DNA of 64,000 nt from positions 289,663 to 353,662 of the forward strand of contig JAQTZB010000001.1 of the NCBI GenBank assembly GCA_028688015.1, read 5' to 3'. The notes beneath the pieces were generated by a model. The model had not been told where the DNA came from. It did not search any database and saw only the letters and a program-made list of their open reading frames with translations. Positions 50,099-58,806 of this stretch are shown here, piece after piece; the stretch's first letter is position 1, and each line of letters starts with the position of its first letter. Position numbers and translations under genes: made by a program. Source of the stretch: Elusimicrobiales bacterium. Its GTDB lineage: Bacteria; Elusimicrobiota; Elusimicrobia; Elusimicrobiales; UBA9959.

Positions 50099-52228
50099 TT
50101 ACTTCCTCGCGGGCTGGCCGGGCTGCTGCAGCAGCACGCGGCGGGAGAGGCGGTACTTGCCGTTGTTCTCCTCGATGCACTTCACTTCAATTACCTGGCC
50201 CATCTTCAGAACGTCCTCGACGCGGTTGATGCGCTTGGTGTCGATCTCCGAGATGTGCAGGAGGCCTTCCTTGCCGGGCAGCACTTCCACGAAGGCGCCG
50301 AAGTCCACTATGGACACGACCGTGCCTTTGTAGGTTTTGCCCACTTCAACTTCCATGCTGAACTGTTCAACGAAGGTCTTGGCGGCTTCGAGGCTGGCCT
50401 TGTCGCAGCTCGAGATGAACACTGAACCGTCGTCTTCCACCTCTATGTTGGCGCCGGTGCGCTCCTGGATGCCGCGGATGTTCTTGCCGCCGGGGCCGAT
50501 GAAGGCGCCGATCTTGTCGCGCGGGATCATGAGTTTCACGATGCGCGGGGCGAACTCGGAGATGTCGGTGCGGGGCGCCGGCATCGCCTTTTCCATGATA
50601 TCGAGGATGTGGAGGCGGCCGCGGGTGGCCTGCTCGATGGCTTCCTTCATGATGTTCATGGGGATGCCGCTGGCGAGCTTCACGTCCATCTGCAGCGCGG
50701 TCACGCCCTTGCGCGTGCCGGTGATCTTGAAGTCCATGTCGCCGTAGTGGTCTTCCAGGCCGGCGATGTCGGACAGCACGGCGAACTTGGCGCCGTCGGT
50801 GACGAGGCCCATGGCGATGCCGGAGCAGGCGGCCTTCAGGGGCACGCCGGCGTCGAACATCGCGAGCGACCCGCCGCACACGGTGGCCATGGACGAGGAG
50901 CCGTTAGACTCCAGGATGTCGGACACGAGGCGGATGGTGTACGGGAACTGCTCCTCGGTGGGCAGCAGCGGCAGCAGCGCGCGCTTGGCGAGGTGGCCAT
51001 GGCCTATTTCGCGGCGGCCGGGGCCCCTGTCAGGCTTCACTTCGCCTACCGAGTAGCTCGGGAAGTTGTAGTGCAGCATGAAGCGGTCGAAGGTCTTGCC
51101 TTCCAGCGCGTCGAGCATCTGCTTGTCGTCAGCGGTGCCGAGGGTGGCCACCACCAGCGCCTGGGTCTGGCCGCGGGTGAACACGGCGGAGCCGTGGGTG
51201 CGGGGCAGGAAGCCGGGGTCTATGTTGATCTCGCGGACCTCTTCGGTCTTGCGGCCGTCGGTGCGGACCCTGGTGTCCAGCGTGATGCGGCGCCAGATGG
51301 TGTAGAGGACGTCCTCGAACACGGTCTTGGCCTGGTAGGAGGCCGTCGCGTCGGCGGGGTACTTCTCGACCATCGCGGTGTAGGCTTTTACCCTGATCTC
51401 TTCGAGGGCCTTCTCCATGGCTTTCTTCTCGGGCTTGGAGGAGAGGATCCTCTCCACTTCGGCCTTCACCATGTTTTCCACGTCGGCCTTGAGGTCGGCC
51501 TTGATCTCGGGGGTGGCGATGGGGGTCTTGGGTTTGCCCACCTGCTCCTTCATCTTGATCTGCAGTTTGCAGAGGCTCTCGAGCACGGGTTTGGCGGCTT
51601 CCATGGCTCCGATCAGATCGGAGTTGGGGAGCTCATGCGCTCCGCCCTCGACCATCAGGATGCCGTTCTGGGTGCCGCAGATGACCATTTCCATCTCGGA
51701 AACTTCGCGCTGCTCGGTAGTGGGGTTCATCACGAACTTGCCGTCGATCTTGCCGATGCGCACGGCGGACACGGGGCCGTTCCACGGGATGTCGGAGATC
51801 ATCAGCGCGGCGGAGGCCGAGTTGATGGCTATCACGTCGGCGTCGTTGACGCCGTCGAAGGACATCACCATGTTCACCACCTGCGTCTCGGTGTTGAAGT
51901 AATCCGGGAACAGGGGGCGCACGGCGCGGTCCGTCAGGCGCGACGCCAGGACTTCCTTCTCGCGGGCTTTGCCCTCGCGCTTGAAGAAGCCGCCGGGGAT
52001 CTTGCCGGCCGCGTAGGTGCGCTCTTTGTAGTCGCAGCTGAGCGGTACGAAGGCGGGCGGGGTGTCCTTGGGTTTGTTGGCCTGCTGCGCGGTGGAGAGC
52101 ACCACGGTGTCGCCTATGCGGATGATCACGGCGCCGCCGGCCTGCTTGGCGATGGCCCCGGTCTCGAATGAAATAATCTTATCTCCAACCTGTTCTTCCA
52201 GGCGGAGCGGTTTGGGGTAGTTTGTCAT
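50099..52228 (-). CDS. pnp: polyribonucleotide nucleotidyltransferase (PNPase)
   Basis: The 709-residue protein is full-length, with two RNase PH cores (about 1-220 and 310-545), a KH domain (about 550-610; IGAFIGPGGKNIRGIQERTG) and an S1 domain (about 615-695; GKTYKGTVVSIVDFGAFVEV). The catalytic core has GRREIGHGHLAKRAL and TVCGGSLAMFDAGVPLKAAC. It degrades RNA 3'-to-5' with phosphate. The rpsO-pnp order is conserved across bacteria; here only three bases separate them. In known species the rpsO-pnp leader is subject to RNase III and PNPase autocontrol. Confidence 0.98.
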   Translation of the reverse strand: MTNYPKPLRLEEQVGDKIISFETGAIAKQAGGAVIIRIGDTVVLSTAQQANKPKDTPPAFVPLSCDYKERTYAAGKIPGGFFKREGKAREKEVLASRLTDRAVRPLFPDYFNTETQVVNMVMSFDGVNDADVIAINSASAALMISDIPWNGPVSAVRIGKIDGKFVMNPTTEQREVSEMEMVICGTQNGILMVEGGAHELPNSDLIGAMEAAKPVLESLCKLQIKMKEQVGKPKTPIATPEIKADLKADVENMVKAEVERILSSKPEKKAMEKALEEIRVKAYTAMVEKYPADATASYQAKTVFEDVLYTIWRRITLDTRVRTDGRKTEEVREINIDPGFLPRTHGSAVFTRGQTQALVVATLGTADDKQMLDALEGKTFDRFMLHYNFPSYSVGEVKPDRGPGRREIGHGHLAKRALLPLLPTEEQFPYTIRLVSDILESNGSSSMATVCGGSLAMFDAGVPLKAACSGIAMGLVTDGAKFAVLSDIAGLEDHYGDMDFKITGTRKGVTALQMDVKLASGIPMNIMKEAIEQATRGRLHILDIMEKAMPAPRTDISEFAPRIVKLMIPRDKIGAFIGPGGKNIRGIQERTGANIEVEDDGSVFISSCDKASLEAAKTFVEQFSMEVEVGKTYKGTVVSIVDFGAFVEVLPGKEGLLHISEIDTKRINRVEDVLKMGQVIEVKCIEENNGKYRLSRRVLLQQPGQPARK

Positions 52229-52231
52229 TTG

Positions 52232-52501
52232 TTATTTCCTCAAGCCTAAAGCTTTGATGACCTTCTTGTACTCTTCCCGGTTGTTGGCTTCCAGGTAGCT
52301 GAGAAGGCGCTTGCGCTGCGAGACCAGCTTGGCGAGGCCGCGCTGGGAGGCGTGGTCCTTGGGGCTGGCGATGAGGTGCTTGGAAAGATACTGGATGCGC
52401 TCGGTCACCAGTGCGACCTGCACGGAGGCGGAGCCGGTATCGTTGGGTTTAGCGGAGAATTTCTCCGTGATCTCTCTGGTCTTGTTCTTGGTTAATGCCA
52501 T
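52232..52501 (-). CDS. rpsO: 30S ribosomal protein S15
   Basis: The 89-residue protein has the S15 pattern: EITEKFSAKPNDTGSASVQV, ALVTERIQYLSKHLIASPKD, HASQRGLAKLVSQRKRLLSY and LEANNREEYKKVIKALGLRK. It binds 16S rRNA early in 30S assembly. It is the first gene of a nine-gene minus-strand run. A promoter (TTGACT, 18 bases, TATAAT) lies at 52540-52569 and the ribosome-binding site is AAAGAGAG. No S15-type regulatory fold is obvious in the short leader. Confidence 0.97.
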   Translation of the reverse strand: MALTKNKTREITEKFSAKPNDTGSASVQVALVTERIQYLSKHLIASPKDHASQRGLAKLVSQRKRLLSYLEANNREEYKKVIKALGLRK

Positions 52502-52539
52502 TTTAGTCTCTCTTTGTTGTAGTTTTAATGCTTTCGGCT

Positions 52540-52569
52540 ATTATATTAATATCTTTACCGCGTAGTCAA
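52540..52569 (-). promoter_or_regulatory. rpsO operon promoter
   Basis: On the minus strand TTGACT (52569-52564), an 18-base spacer and TATAAT (52545-52540) precede the rpsO ATG by 38 bases. It probably drives rpsO through the last gene at 44145. Confidence 0.8.
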
Positions 52570-52716
52570 CGAGGGCCAGCGAGGCCCCCCCGCCCCTGCC
52601 CGCCGCATTATGAGGAAAGATACTGTAAATAGAGCGCGCGTTACAAATTTCTTATTTTGTCTAAAGTTTGTTATTATTTCAAGGCACCAAACCGGAGATT
52701 TAAGGAGTCTTTCCCG

Positions 52717-54210
52717 ATGAAGCCCCAGAGAATTTACGCCAACAAGATCGCCTCTTTCCTGAATAAGGAGCCCCGCGATTTCACCCGCCCCGACCTGGTC
52801 AGATACATCAAGGCCAACGGGGTGAAGATGGTGAACTTCCGCTACGCGGCGGGCGACGGCCGCCTGAAGACGCTGAACTTCATCATCAACGACGAAAAGT
52901 ACCTGGACCGCATCCTGTCGGCCGGCGAGCGCGTGGACGGCTCCAGCCTGTTCAAGGGGATGATAGACGCCGGCTCCAGCGACCTCTACGTCGTTCCGCG
53001 CTACCGCACCGCTTTCGTCAATCCCTTTTCCCAGGTCCCGGCCATAGACATCCTCTGCTCCTTTTACACCGCTGACGGGAAACCTTTCTCCGGTGCGCCC
53101 GCCGAGATCCTGCGCCGCTCCGAGGCGGAATTCAGGAAGGCCTCCGGCCTGGATTTTCATGCGCTCGGCGAATTGGAATATTACGTCATCGCCCCCAAGA
53201 ACCCGCTTTATCCTACCGGCACGCAGAAGGGCTACCATGAATCCTACCCGTTCTCCAAGTGGGAGGGCCTGCGCACCGAGGCGATGGCCGCCATCGCAGA
53301 GGCGGGCGGCCGCATAAAGTACGGCCACTCCGAGGTGGGCTTTATCCGCGCCGAGGATTCCGAAATGGCGCAGCAGGAGATAGAGTTCCTGCCGGTGCCC
53401 GCCTCCGAGGCCGCCGACCAGTTGGCAGTGGCGAAATGGATCCTTTCCGGCATCGGGCACAAGTACGGCGTCGTCCTTTCCTTTGCGCCGAAGATTTCCA
53501 TAGGCCACGCCGGTTCCGGCCTGCACGTGCATACCTGCCTCTTCAAGAACGGCAGGAACGTGATGCTGGAGAAGGGCGCGCTCTCGGTCCCGGCCCGCAA
53601 ACTGATAGCGGGCTTCATGGAACTGGCCGCCCCGATAACGGCGTTCGGCAATACCGTGCCCACCTCCTACTTCCGCCTGGTCCCGCACCAGGAGGCGCCG
53701 ATCAACGTCTGCTGGGCCTACCGCAACCGCTCGGCGCTGGTCCGCATCCCGCTGGGCTGGCTGAACGCGGCCGGTATGGTGAAGGACGCGAACCCGGGCT
53801 CGGCCGCCCCGGTAGTGGAGTCCAACCAGACGGTGGAGTTCCGTTCCGCCGACGGCTCGGCCAACCTGCATTTCCTGATGGCCGCGCTCTGCGTCGCCGC
53901 GCGCCGCGGTTTCGAGCGTAAGGACGCGCTGCAGTTCGCCGACAGGTACTTCGTGGACAAGAACATCTGCGACAAGGCGCACGCCGGCCTGCTGGAGAAA
54001 CTGCCCAAGCTCCCCCCTTCCTGCTGGGCCTCGGCCGAGTCGCTGGAGAAGCACCGCGCGGACTTCGAGGCCCGCGGCGTGTTCACACCGCAGGTCATCG
54101 ACGGCACCATCAAGCGCCTGAAAGCCTACGACGACCGCGCCCTCAGCGAGCGTCTCTACGGCAAGGAAGAGGAGATCAAGAATCTGGTGGAAGAGTACCT
54201 CTACTGCTGA
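52717..54210 (+). CDS. glutamine synthetase-family protein (GSI-like, divergent)
   Basis: The ATG at 52717 has AAGGAG nine bases upstream, giving 497 residues. The catalytic C-terminal domain shows ALGELEYYVI (metal Glu), QQEIEFLPVPASEAADQLAV, GSGLHVHTCLF and TSYFRLVPHQEAPINVCWAY with the substrate Arg. It ends in VEFRSADGSANLHFLMAALC. The N-terminal beta-grasp part (about 20-110) is divergent from housekeeping GlnA. The adenylylation loop (NLYDLP-type) is not seen. It may be a true glutamine synthetase or a gamma-glutamyl ligase of the same fold. The LytM gene follows by 21 bp. Confidence 0.85.
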   Translation: MKPQRIYANKIASFLNKEPRDFTRPDLVRYIKANGVKMVNFRYAAGDGRLKTLNFIINDEKYLDRILSAGERVDGSSLFKGMIDAGSSDLYVVPRYRTAFVNPFSQVPAIDILCSFYTADGKPFSGAPAEILRRSEAEFRKASGLDFHALGELEYYVIAPKNPLYPTGTQKGYHESYPFSKWEGLRTEAMAAIAEAGGRIKYGHSEVGFIRAEDSEMAQQEIEFLPVPASEAADQLAVAKWILSGIGHKYGVVLSFAPKISIGHAGSGLHVHTCLFKNGRNVMLEKGALSVPARKLIAGFMELAAPITAFGNTVPTSYFRLVPHQEAPINVCWAYRNRSALVRIPLGWLNAAGMVKDANPGSAAPVVESNQTVEFRSADGSANLHFLMAALCVAARRGFERKDALQFADRYFVDKNICDKAHAGLLEKLPKLPPSCWASAESLEKHRADFEARGVFTPQVIDGTIKRLKAYDDRALSERLYGKEEEIKNLVEEYLYC

Positions 54211-54231
54211 CGCCAGGGCCGCGCTTCACCG

Positions 54232-55395
54232 ATGCAACTTCAGAGCGAAAGATCCAAATGGTACATGCTGGGCGGCGCCTGCGCGGCGCTGGCCCTGGCC
54301 GCCGGCCTTTATGTAGCCCGGCCCTGGGAACTGGCGCTCCCCGACGAGCCGGAGCTGCGGGTTTCCAGCGGTACCTTCACGGGCAGCCTGGATTCCGTGC
54401 TGAAAGCCGAGGGACTCGACGAGGCGGAGCGGTACGAGGTCTCGTCGGCGCTCAGGAAAAAGCTCAACCTGCGCCGGCTCCGGCCGGAGGATTCCTACGA
54501 GCTGACCTTCTCCACCTCGGGCTCGCTCACCGCCCTTTCCGTCACCAAGGCCCTGCGCTACTATGAACTTTCCGTCACCGAGACCGGAGAATACGGGGTG
54601 GCGGTGCGGGACGTGGAATTGAGGGAGGCCTCCGGCAAACTTTCCGGGGTCATCAAATCTTCGCTGTGGGAATCCATGAGCGCGGCGGGCGTGCCCGCGG
54701 CCGCGATCCTGGACTACGCCGACATCTTTTCCTGGTCGGTCGACTTCCTGACCGAGGTGCGCGCCGGCGACCGCTGGGCGCTCGCCTGGGATTATAAGAC
54801 CGACCCGGCGGGGAAGGTCATCTCGCAGAAGATCCGCGCGGCCTCCTACGACGGGGCTGAGACCGGGCGGAAGGCCGCCGCCGCCTGGCAGGGGGCCTAT
54901 TACGACGAGAAGGGAGAATCGCTGCGCAGCATGTTCCTCCGCGCGCCGCTGCATTACCGCCGCATCTCTTCTTATTTCACCAACCGCCGCTTCCACCCCG
55001 TGCTGAAATACTACAGGCCGCACCACGGCATCGACTACGCCGCCCCGTCCGGCACGCCGGTCTCGGCCGTGGCCGACGGGGCCGTGACCTACGCCGGCTG
55101 GAAGGGCGGCAACGGCAGGCTGATAATCCTGCGCCACGGCGCGGGTTATGAATCGACCTACGGCCACCTCTCGCGCTTCGCTAAAAACCTGCGGAGCGGC
55201 CGCCGCGTCGCCCAGGGGGACGTGATCGGCTACGTCGGCTCCACCGGGCTTTCGAGCGGGCCGCACCTGGACTTCCGCCTGAAACTCAACGGCAAGCCGC
55301 TCGATTTCCTTAAAATAAAATACCGCTCAAGCGCGGGCGTGAGCGGTAAGGCGCGCGCGGCCGTCGCGGCCGCGATAAAGGCGCTGGCCGACTGA
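54232..55395 (+). CDS. M23-family (LytM/MepM-like) peptidase, periplasmic
   Basis: The 387-residue protein has an N-terminal signal anchor (about 11-29). An OapA/Csd3-type region follows (about 45-225; GTFTGSLDSVLKAEGLDE, AAILDYADIFSWSVDFLTEV), then a LytM domain (about 245-365). Zinc ligands H264 and D268 lie in HHGIDYAAPSGTPV. The second motif is GPHLDFRL with H345 and D347, where many homologues have His-x-His. The layout matches MepM/Csd3-type DD-endopeptidases acting on peptidoglycan cross-links. It is probably co-transcribed with the glutamine synthetase-like gene. Activity may depend on how Asp replaces the second His. Confidence 0.88.
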   Translation: MQLQSERSKWYMLGGACAALALAAGLYVARPWELALPDEPELRVSSGTFTGSLDSVLKAEGLDEAERYEVSSALRKKLNLRRLRPEDSYELTFSTSGSLTALSVTKALRYYELSVTETGEYGVAVRDVELREASGKLSGVIKSSLWESMSAAGVPAAAILDYADIFSWSVDFLTEVRAGDRWALAWDYKTDPAGKVISQKIRAASYDGAETGRKAAAAWQGAYYDEKGESLRSMFLRAPLHYRRISSYFTNRRFHPVLKYYRPHHGIDYAAPSGTPVSAVADGAVTYAGWKGGNGRLIILRHGAGYESTYGHLSRFAKNLRSGRRVAQGDVIGYVGSTGLSSGPHLDFRLKLNGKPLDFLKIKYRSSAGVSGKARAAVAAAIKALAD

Positions 55396-55401
55396 GGTCC
55401 G

Positions 55402-56526
55402 CTAGCCGACCTTCCCTTCCCTCAGCAGGATGTAGAGGAACGGGATCACCTCGATAGCGATCAGGATTATCACTATTATTTCCAGCCCGTGGCTGCGGCG
55501 GGTGTTCACCTCGCCGTGGAGGATCTGGCTGATCTGCGCCAGCGTCTCCATCTTGCGCGAGATGCTCTTGCGCCAGTCGTCGAAGTGGAACTCCAGCGCC
55601 GAGGCGCGGAACGCCACGGCCAGGTACGGGTCGCCCACGGTCTTCAGCGAGTTCTCCACCCGGCCCAGGAATTCCGAGAATTCCATGTATTTGCGGCTGG
55701 AATCTTCGGCGATGTCCGCGTAGAAGTTGCGGAAAAAGTTGGCCGCGGTCTCGCGCTTCTGCTCCATCGTGTCGTAGAGCTCCTCGAGCTTGCTGCCCAG
55801 CAGGTCGTCGTAGTAGCGGAACTCCAGCAGGTGGGTCAGTGAAAATTCTATCACGTCAGCCACGTCGCGCTCGCCCTCGGGCTCTATCAGCACAGCCGAG
55901 TTCCAGTCTATGATGGCCAGGTCGGAGGTGGAATACTGGATCGCGCTCTCGATGATGAAGTTGCGCGATTCCTCTCCCAGGCGCTCCTTGTCCTCCGCCA
56001 GGATCAGCGCGGCCGCGTCCACGGTCCTTATGAACTCCCTCGGGTTTTCCGAGCCGTCGGCCTTCTCGATGATATAGGTGATGTAGTCCTCGTAAATTTC
56101 CCACTCTGCGGGCTTGACCAGCGCCGGCAGCAGGCGCTTCTTCAGGGCGTCCTTGCGCGAGACGGCCAGCAGCTGGATCTCCTCGGATTGTTCCAGCTCG
56201 GCGGCCAGCCTGACCAGGCTGTCCCAGGAGGTGCCTTGGGGAATGGCCAATTCGAAGGCGACGGAGAGGACGCCGTAGTTCCAGATGCGGGCGTAGATAT
56301 GAAGGGGATATTTGCCGGAGGGCAGGTCCAGCGTCTCCTCGCCGAGGTCGGCCTTCAGCGGGGACTCCTTCATGATGATGGCTTTGCGGGTGTCCGTGGC
56401 GAATTTGAGGCGGGGGCCTTTCCCGTCGCCGCCGAGCAGCTGCTCGGCGCGGCCGAGGAGCACCTCGCCGGCGATGTCGAAAACCCGGTAGACCAGGATG
56501 GTACCTTTCTGTATGGCCGCGCCCAT
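55402..56526 (-). CDS. RMD1/DUF155-like protein with C-terminal membrane anchor
   Basis: The 374-residue protein has a soluble region and one hydrophobic segment near the C-terminus, in RRSHGLEIIVIILIAIEVIP (about 345-365). That His-Gly-Leu-Glu-Ile-Ile pattern, the EFSLTHLLEFRYYDDLLGSK block and the coiled-coil section before the anchor resemble DUF155. This is the family of yeast RMD1/RMD8 and bacterial homologues. The N-terminus lacks a signal peptide, so it is probably cytosolic and tail-anchored. Function is unknown. The start has a strong GAGGGGGG ribosome-binding site. Family assignment is from motif memory and should be treated as probable. Confidence 0.6.
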   Translation of the reverse strand: MGAAIQKGTILVYRVFDIAGEVLLGRAEQLLGGDGKGPRLKFATDTRKAIIMKESPLKADLGEETLDLPSGKYPLHIYARIWNYGVLSVAFELAIPQGTSWDSLVRLAAELEQSEEIQLLAVSRKDALKKRLLPALVKPAEWEIYEDYITYIIEKADGSENPREFIRTVDAAALILAEDKERLGEESRNFIIESAIQYSTSDLAIIDWNSAVLIEPEGERDVADVIEFSLTHLLEFRYYDDLLGSKLEELYDTMEQKRETAANFFRNFYADIAEDSSRKYMEFSEFLGRVENSLKTVGDPYLAVAFRASALEFHFDDWRKSISRKMETLAQISQILHGEVNTRRSHGLEIIVIILIAIEVIPFLYILLREGKVG

Positions 56527-56551
56527 AGTTCCCCCCTCGAGACTGTTCTTT

Positions 56552-57097
56552 TTATTTCTTAGCCAGCAGCGTTTCCACGGCCTTCGTTATGGGACCGTCG
56601 TACTGGGGGTCGTAGCCTTCCCAGACGTCGTAGATCTCGTGGTCGGCGGTGAGCAGGTAGATGTACGGCACGCCTTGCGTCTTGTAGTTGCGGGAGACTT
56701 CCTTGCCCTTGTAAGCCAGCGGGAAGGTGACGCCGAAATCCGAGGCGAAGTTCCTGGCGGCCTGCGCGCTGTCCTGCACGCAGATGCCTACCGTGCTCAG
56801 GCCCTTGGGGCCGTAAGCCGCGGCGACCTTCTGGATAAAGGGGGCGGCCTTGCGGCAGTAGGGGCAGGTCTCGGTGAAGAACATCACCAGGACCGGCTTG
56901 CCGGCGTAGGAGGCCAGGTCCACTTCCCCGCCGGCGGCGCCTGGCAGCCGGAAATAAGTCGCTTTTTTCGTGTAAGACGCGGCCTGGGCGGCGGGCGCCT
57001 GGGCCTCCGGCGCGGCGGCGGGCTGGTCTTTCTTCCCCCCGCAGGCGGCTAGCAGCAGGGCGGCGGCGGCGGTCAAAATCAGTCTGTTGTTCATCAT
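56552..57097 (-). CDS. thioredoxin-like (TlpA/ResA-type) lipoprotein
   Basis: The 181-residue protein has a lipoprotein signal with lipobox LLAAC (Cys19) and a short Ala/Pro/Gln linker. A TlpA-like thioredoxin fold follows: GKPVLVMFFTETCPYCRKAA with redox pair C78 and C81, STVGICVQDSAQAARNFASD and the cis-Pro loop QGVPYIYLLTADHEI. It is anchored in the envelope and probably reduces or maintains periplasmic thiols, for example for cytochrome maturation. The start codon has AAGGAGA upstream. It lies between DUF155-like and CinA genes in the same direction with short gaps. Confidence 0.88.
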   Translation of the reverse strand: MMNNRLILTAAAALLLAACGGKKDQPAAAPEAQAPAAQAASYTKKATYFRLPGAAGGEVDLASYAGKPVLVMFFTETCPYCRKAAPFIQKVAAAYGPKGLSTVGICVQDSAQAARNFASDFGVTFPLAYKGKEVSRNYKTQGVPYIYLLTADHEIYDVWEGYDPQYDGPITKAVETLLAKK

Positions 57098-57121
57098 GGT
57101 CTCCTTACATTACCGTTGTCT

Positions 57122-58336
57122 CTATTTTAATATTTTTCTCAGCTCGTCCAACACGCAGTTGGCCGCGCAGGCCCGGACCTGCCGGCGGCCGCCGCGGAAT
57201 TGCCTGCTGAAAACTTTGACGCCCCGCGGCGCCGCCAGGCCGAACCAGACCAGCCCTACCGGTTTGCCCGGAGTGGCCCCGCCGGGGCCGGCTATGCCGG
57301 TGGTGGAGAAAGCGTAATCGGAGCCGAAAGCGCGGCGCGCGCCCGCCGCCATCTCCCGCGCGGTCTGCGCCGAAACGGCTCCGTGCTTCCTGAGCGTGGC
57401 CGCCCGGACGCCCAGCAGTCCGGACTTGGCGGTGTTGGAATAAGTTACGGCCCCGCCCAGGAACCAGTCCGAGCTGCCGGGAATATCGGTTATCAGCTCG
57501 GCTGCCAGGCCGCCGGTGCAGGATTCAGCGCAGGCCAGGGTTTTGCCGGCCGCCTTCAGCTTCTCCCCCGCCGCCGCCGCGAGCGTGGTTTCTCCCTCGC
57601 CGTACAGGGCCTTGCCCAGCAGCCTGCGGCAGACCGCCGCGGCCCCGGCCACGGCACCTCCGTCGGCACCGGAAATATGGAATTCCACGGTGCCCGGGCC
57701 GGCGAGGATGGTGAACCCCAGGCCGGGGAAGCGGCGCATGGCCGGGCGCAGCAGCTTCTCCGCCTGGGTTTCCCAGAGGCCGGCGGCGCGCAGTTTTACT
57801 ACGGAGACGGGCGGCCGGCGGAAAGCTGCGCGGATCTCTTCATCCAAAAAGTTCGGGAACATCGGCTCCCATTCCTGGCGGGGGCCAGGCAGCAGCACCA
57901 GCATTTTGCCGCCGCGCCTTATTACCTGGCCGAAGGCCGTGCCGTTGGAGTTCTCGAGCGGCTTGGCGCCTTCGAGGAGCAGGCACTGGTTCTTGAAATT
58001 AGGCGGCAGCTTCTTCAGGCCGTAATTGAAGGCGAGGATGCGCGCGCAGTCTTTTGAGTAGATCAGCCGCCGGCGGAGGGCCGCGGCGGCGGCCTGCCGG
58101 GTCAGGTCGTCGAAGGTAGGGCCCAGGCCGCCGCAAACGAGCACCAGGCCGGAGCGCTTAAGCGCGCCTTTCATGGCGTCGGCTATTTCCTCCAGGCTGT
58201 CGCCGCAGGACTGCTCCCGCCCGAGCGCGAAGCCCAGCGGGGCCAGGCGCTCCGCGAACAGCGGCGCGTAAAGGTTCAGCTTGCCGCCCAGCAGCTCCGA
58301 GCCCGTGCAGACCAGTTCAGCCCTGCCCTTCTTCAT
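57122..58336 (-). CDS. cinA: CinA family protein (nicotinamide-nucleotide amidase / ADP-ribose pyrophosphatase type)
   Basis: The 404-residue protein has both CinA parts. The N-terminal MoaB-like domain (about 1-170) has ELVCTGSELLGGKLNLYAPL and VLVCGGLGPTFDDLTRQAAA. The C-terminal amidase domain (about 245-400) has CAESCTGGLAAELITDIPGS, GGAVTYSNTAKSGLLGV and FSTTGIAGPGGATPGKPVGL. The C-terminal domain deamidates nicotinamide mononucleotide in NAD salvage in known homologues. The start lies about 120 bp before the divergent DUF4404 gene. Domain content is complete, with no sign of degradation. Confidence 0.93.
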   Translation of the reverse strand: MKKGRAELVCTGSELLGGKLNLYAPLFAERLAPLGFALGREQSCGDSLEEIADAMKGALKRSGLVLVCGGLGPTFDDLTRQAAAAALRRRLIYSKDCARILAFNYGLKKLPPNFKNQCLLLEGAKPLENSNGTAFGQVIRRGGKMLVLLPGPRQEWEPMFPNFLDEEIRAAFRRPPVSVVKLRAAGLWETQAEKLLRPAMRRFPGLGFTILAGPGTVEFHISGADGGAVAGAAAVCRRLLGKALYGEGETTLAAAAGEKLKAAGKTLACAESCTGGLAAELITDIPGSSDWFLGGAVTYSNTAKSGLLGVRAATLRKHGAVSAQTAREMAAGARRAFGSDYAFSTTGIAGPGGATPGKPVGLVWFGLAAPRGVKVFSRQFRGGRRQVRACAANCVLDELRKILK

Positions 58337-58383
58337 AAGGTAAGGTTAGCATATCCCCCGCGCGCGGCAAAATCCCCTCCAAG

Positions 58384-58412
58384 TTGACACCCCGGGGCGG
58401 ATTTGGTAGTTT
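58384..58412 (+). promoter_or_regulatory. promoter of the DUF4404 gene
   Basis: TTGACA (58384-58389), a 17-base spacer and TAGTTT (58407-58412) lie about 24 bases before the GTG start at 58436, which is itself preceded by GGAGG. Confidence 0.65.
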
Positions 58413-58435
58413 TGAGTTTCAAGTCTGGAGGCAAA

Positions 58436-58771
58436 GTGATAAAAGACACCCTTTCCAAGATAGAGTCCGCCATCGCCAAGATAAACGCCGCCGGCGCATC
58501 GGCCGACAAAGCGGAGCTGGTGGCGCTGCTGGGCAAGCTGAAGGCCGAGCTGGCCGAACTGCCCGCTTCCCGCCTGGACGAGGCGCGCAGCATCGGCTAC
58601 TTCACCGAGGCCGCGGCGCACGAGGTGACCCGCGCCGACGCGAGCATGCAGCTGAAGAACCTCTCGATCTCCGGCATCTCCTACGCCGTGAAAGGCTTCG
58701 AGGTGTCCCACCCGCAGATAGTCGCCGTTACCAACGAGATCTGCATGATCCTGGCCCGCATGGGCATCTGA
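58436..58771 (+). CDS. DUF4404 family protein
   Basis: GTG at 58436 has GGAGG five bases upstream, giving 111 residues. It is an all-helical protein: IKDTLSKIESAIAKINAAG, LVALLGKLKAELAELPASRL and the C-terminal block VKGFEVSHPQIVAVTNEICM ending ILARMGI. That ending, with FE-x-SHP and MGI, is typical of DUF4404. No function is known for the family. The central block (RSIGYFTEAAAHEVTRADAS) is longer than in the minimal family member. A frame with a different start overlaps in another phase and is not supported. Confidence 0.78.
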   Translation: MIKDTLSKIESAIAKINAAGASADKAELVALLGKLKAELAELPASRLDEARSIGYFTEAAAHEVTRADASMQLKNLSISGISYAVKGFEVSHPQIVAVTNEICMILARMGI

Positions 58772-58806
58772 GCGGCCGTTCTTAAAAATAAGAGACGGGG
58801 GGGCGC

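Noticed and set aside
50609..52171. A 520-codon plus-strand frame inside pnp
   Set aside because: It is antisense to the catalytic core of PNPase and shows only composition bias.
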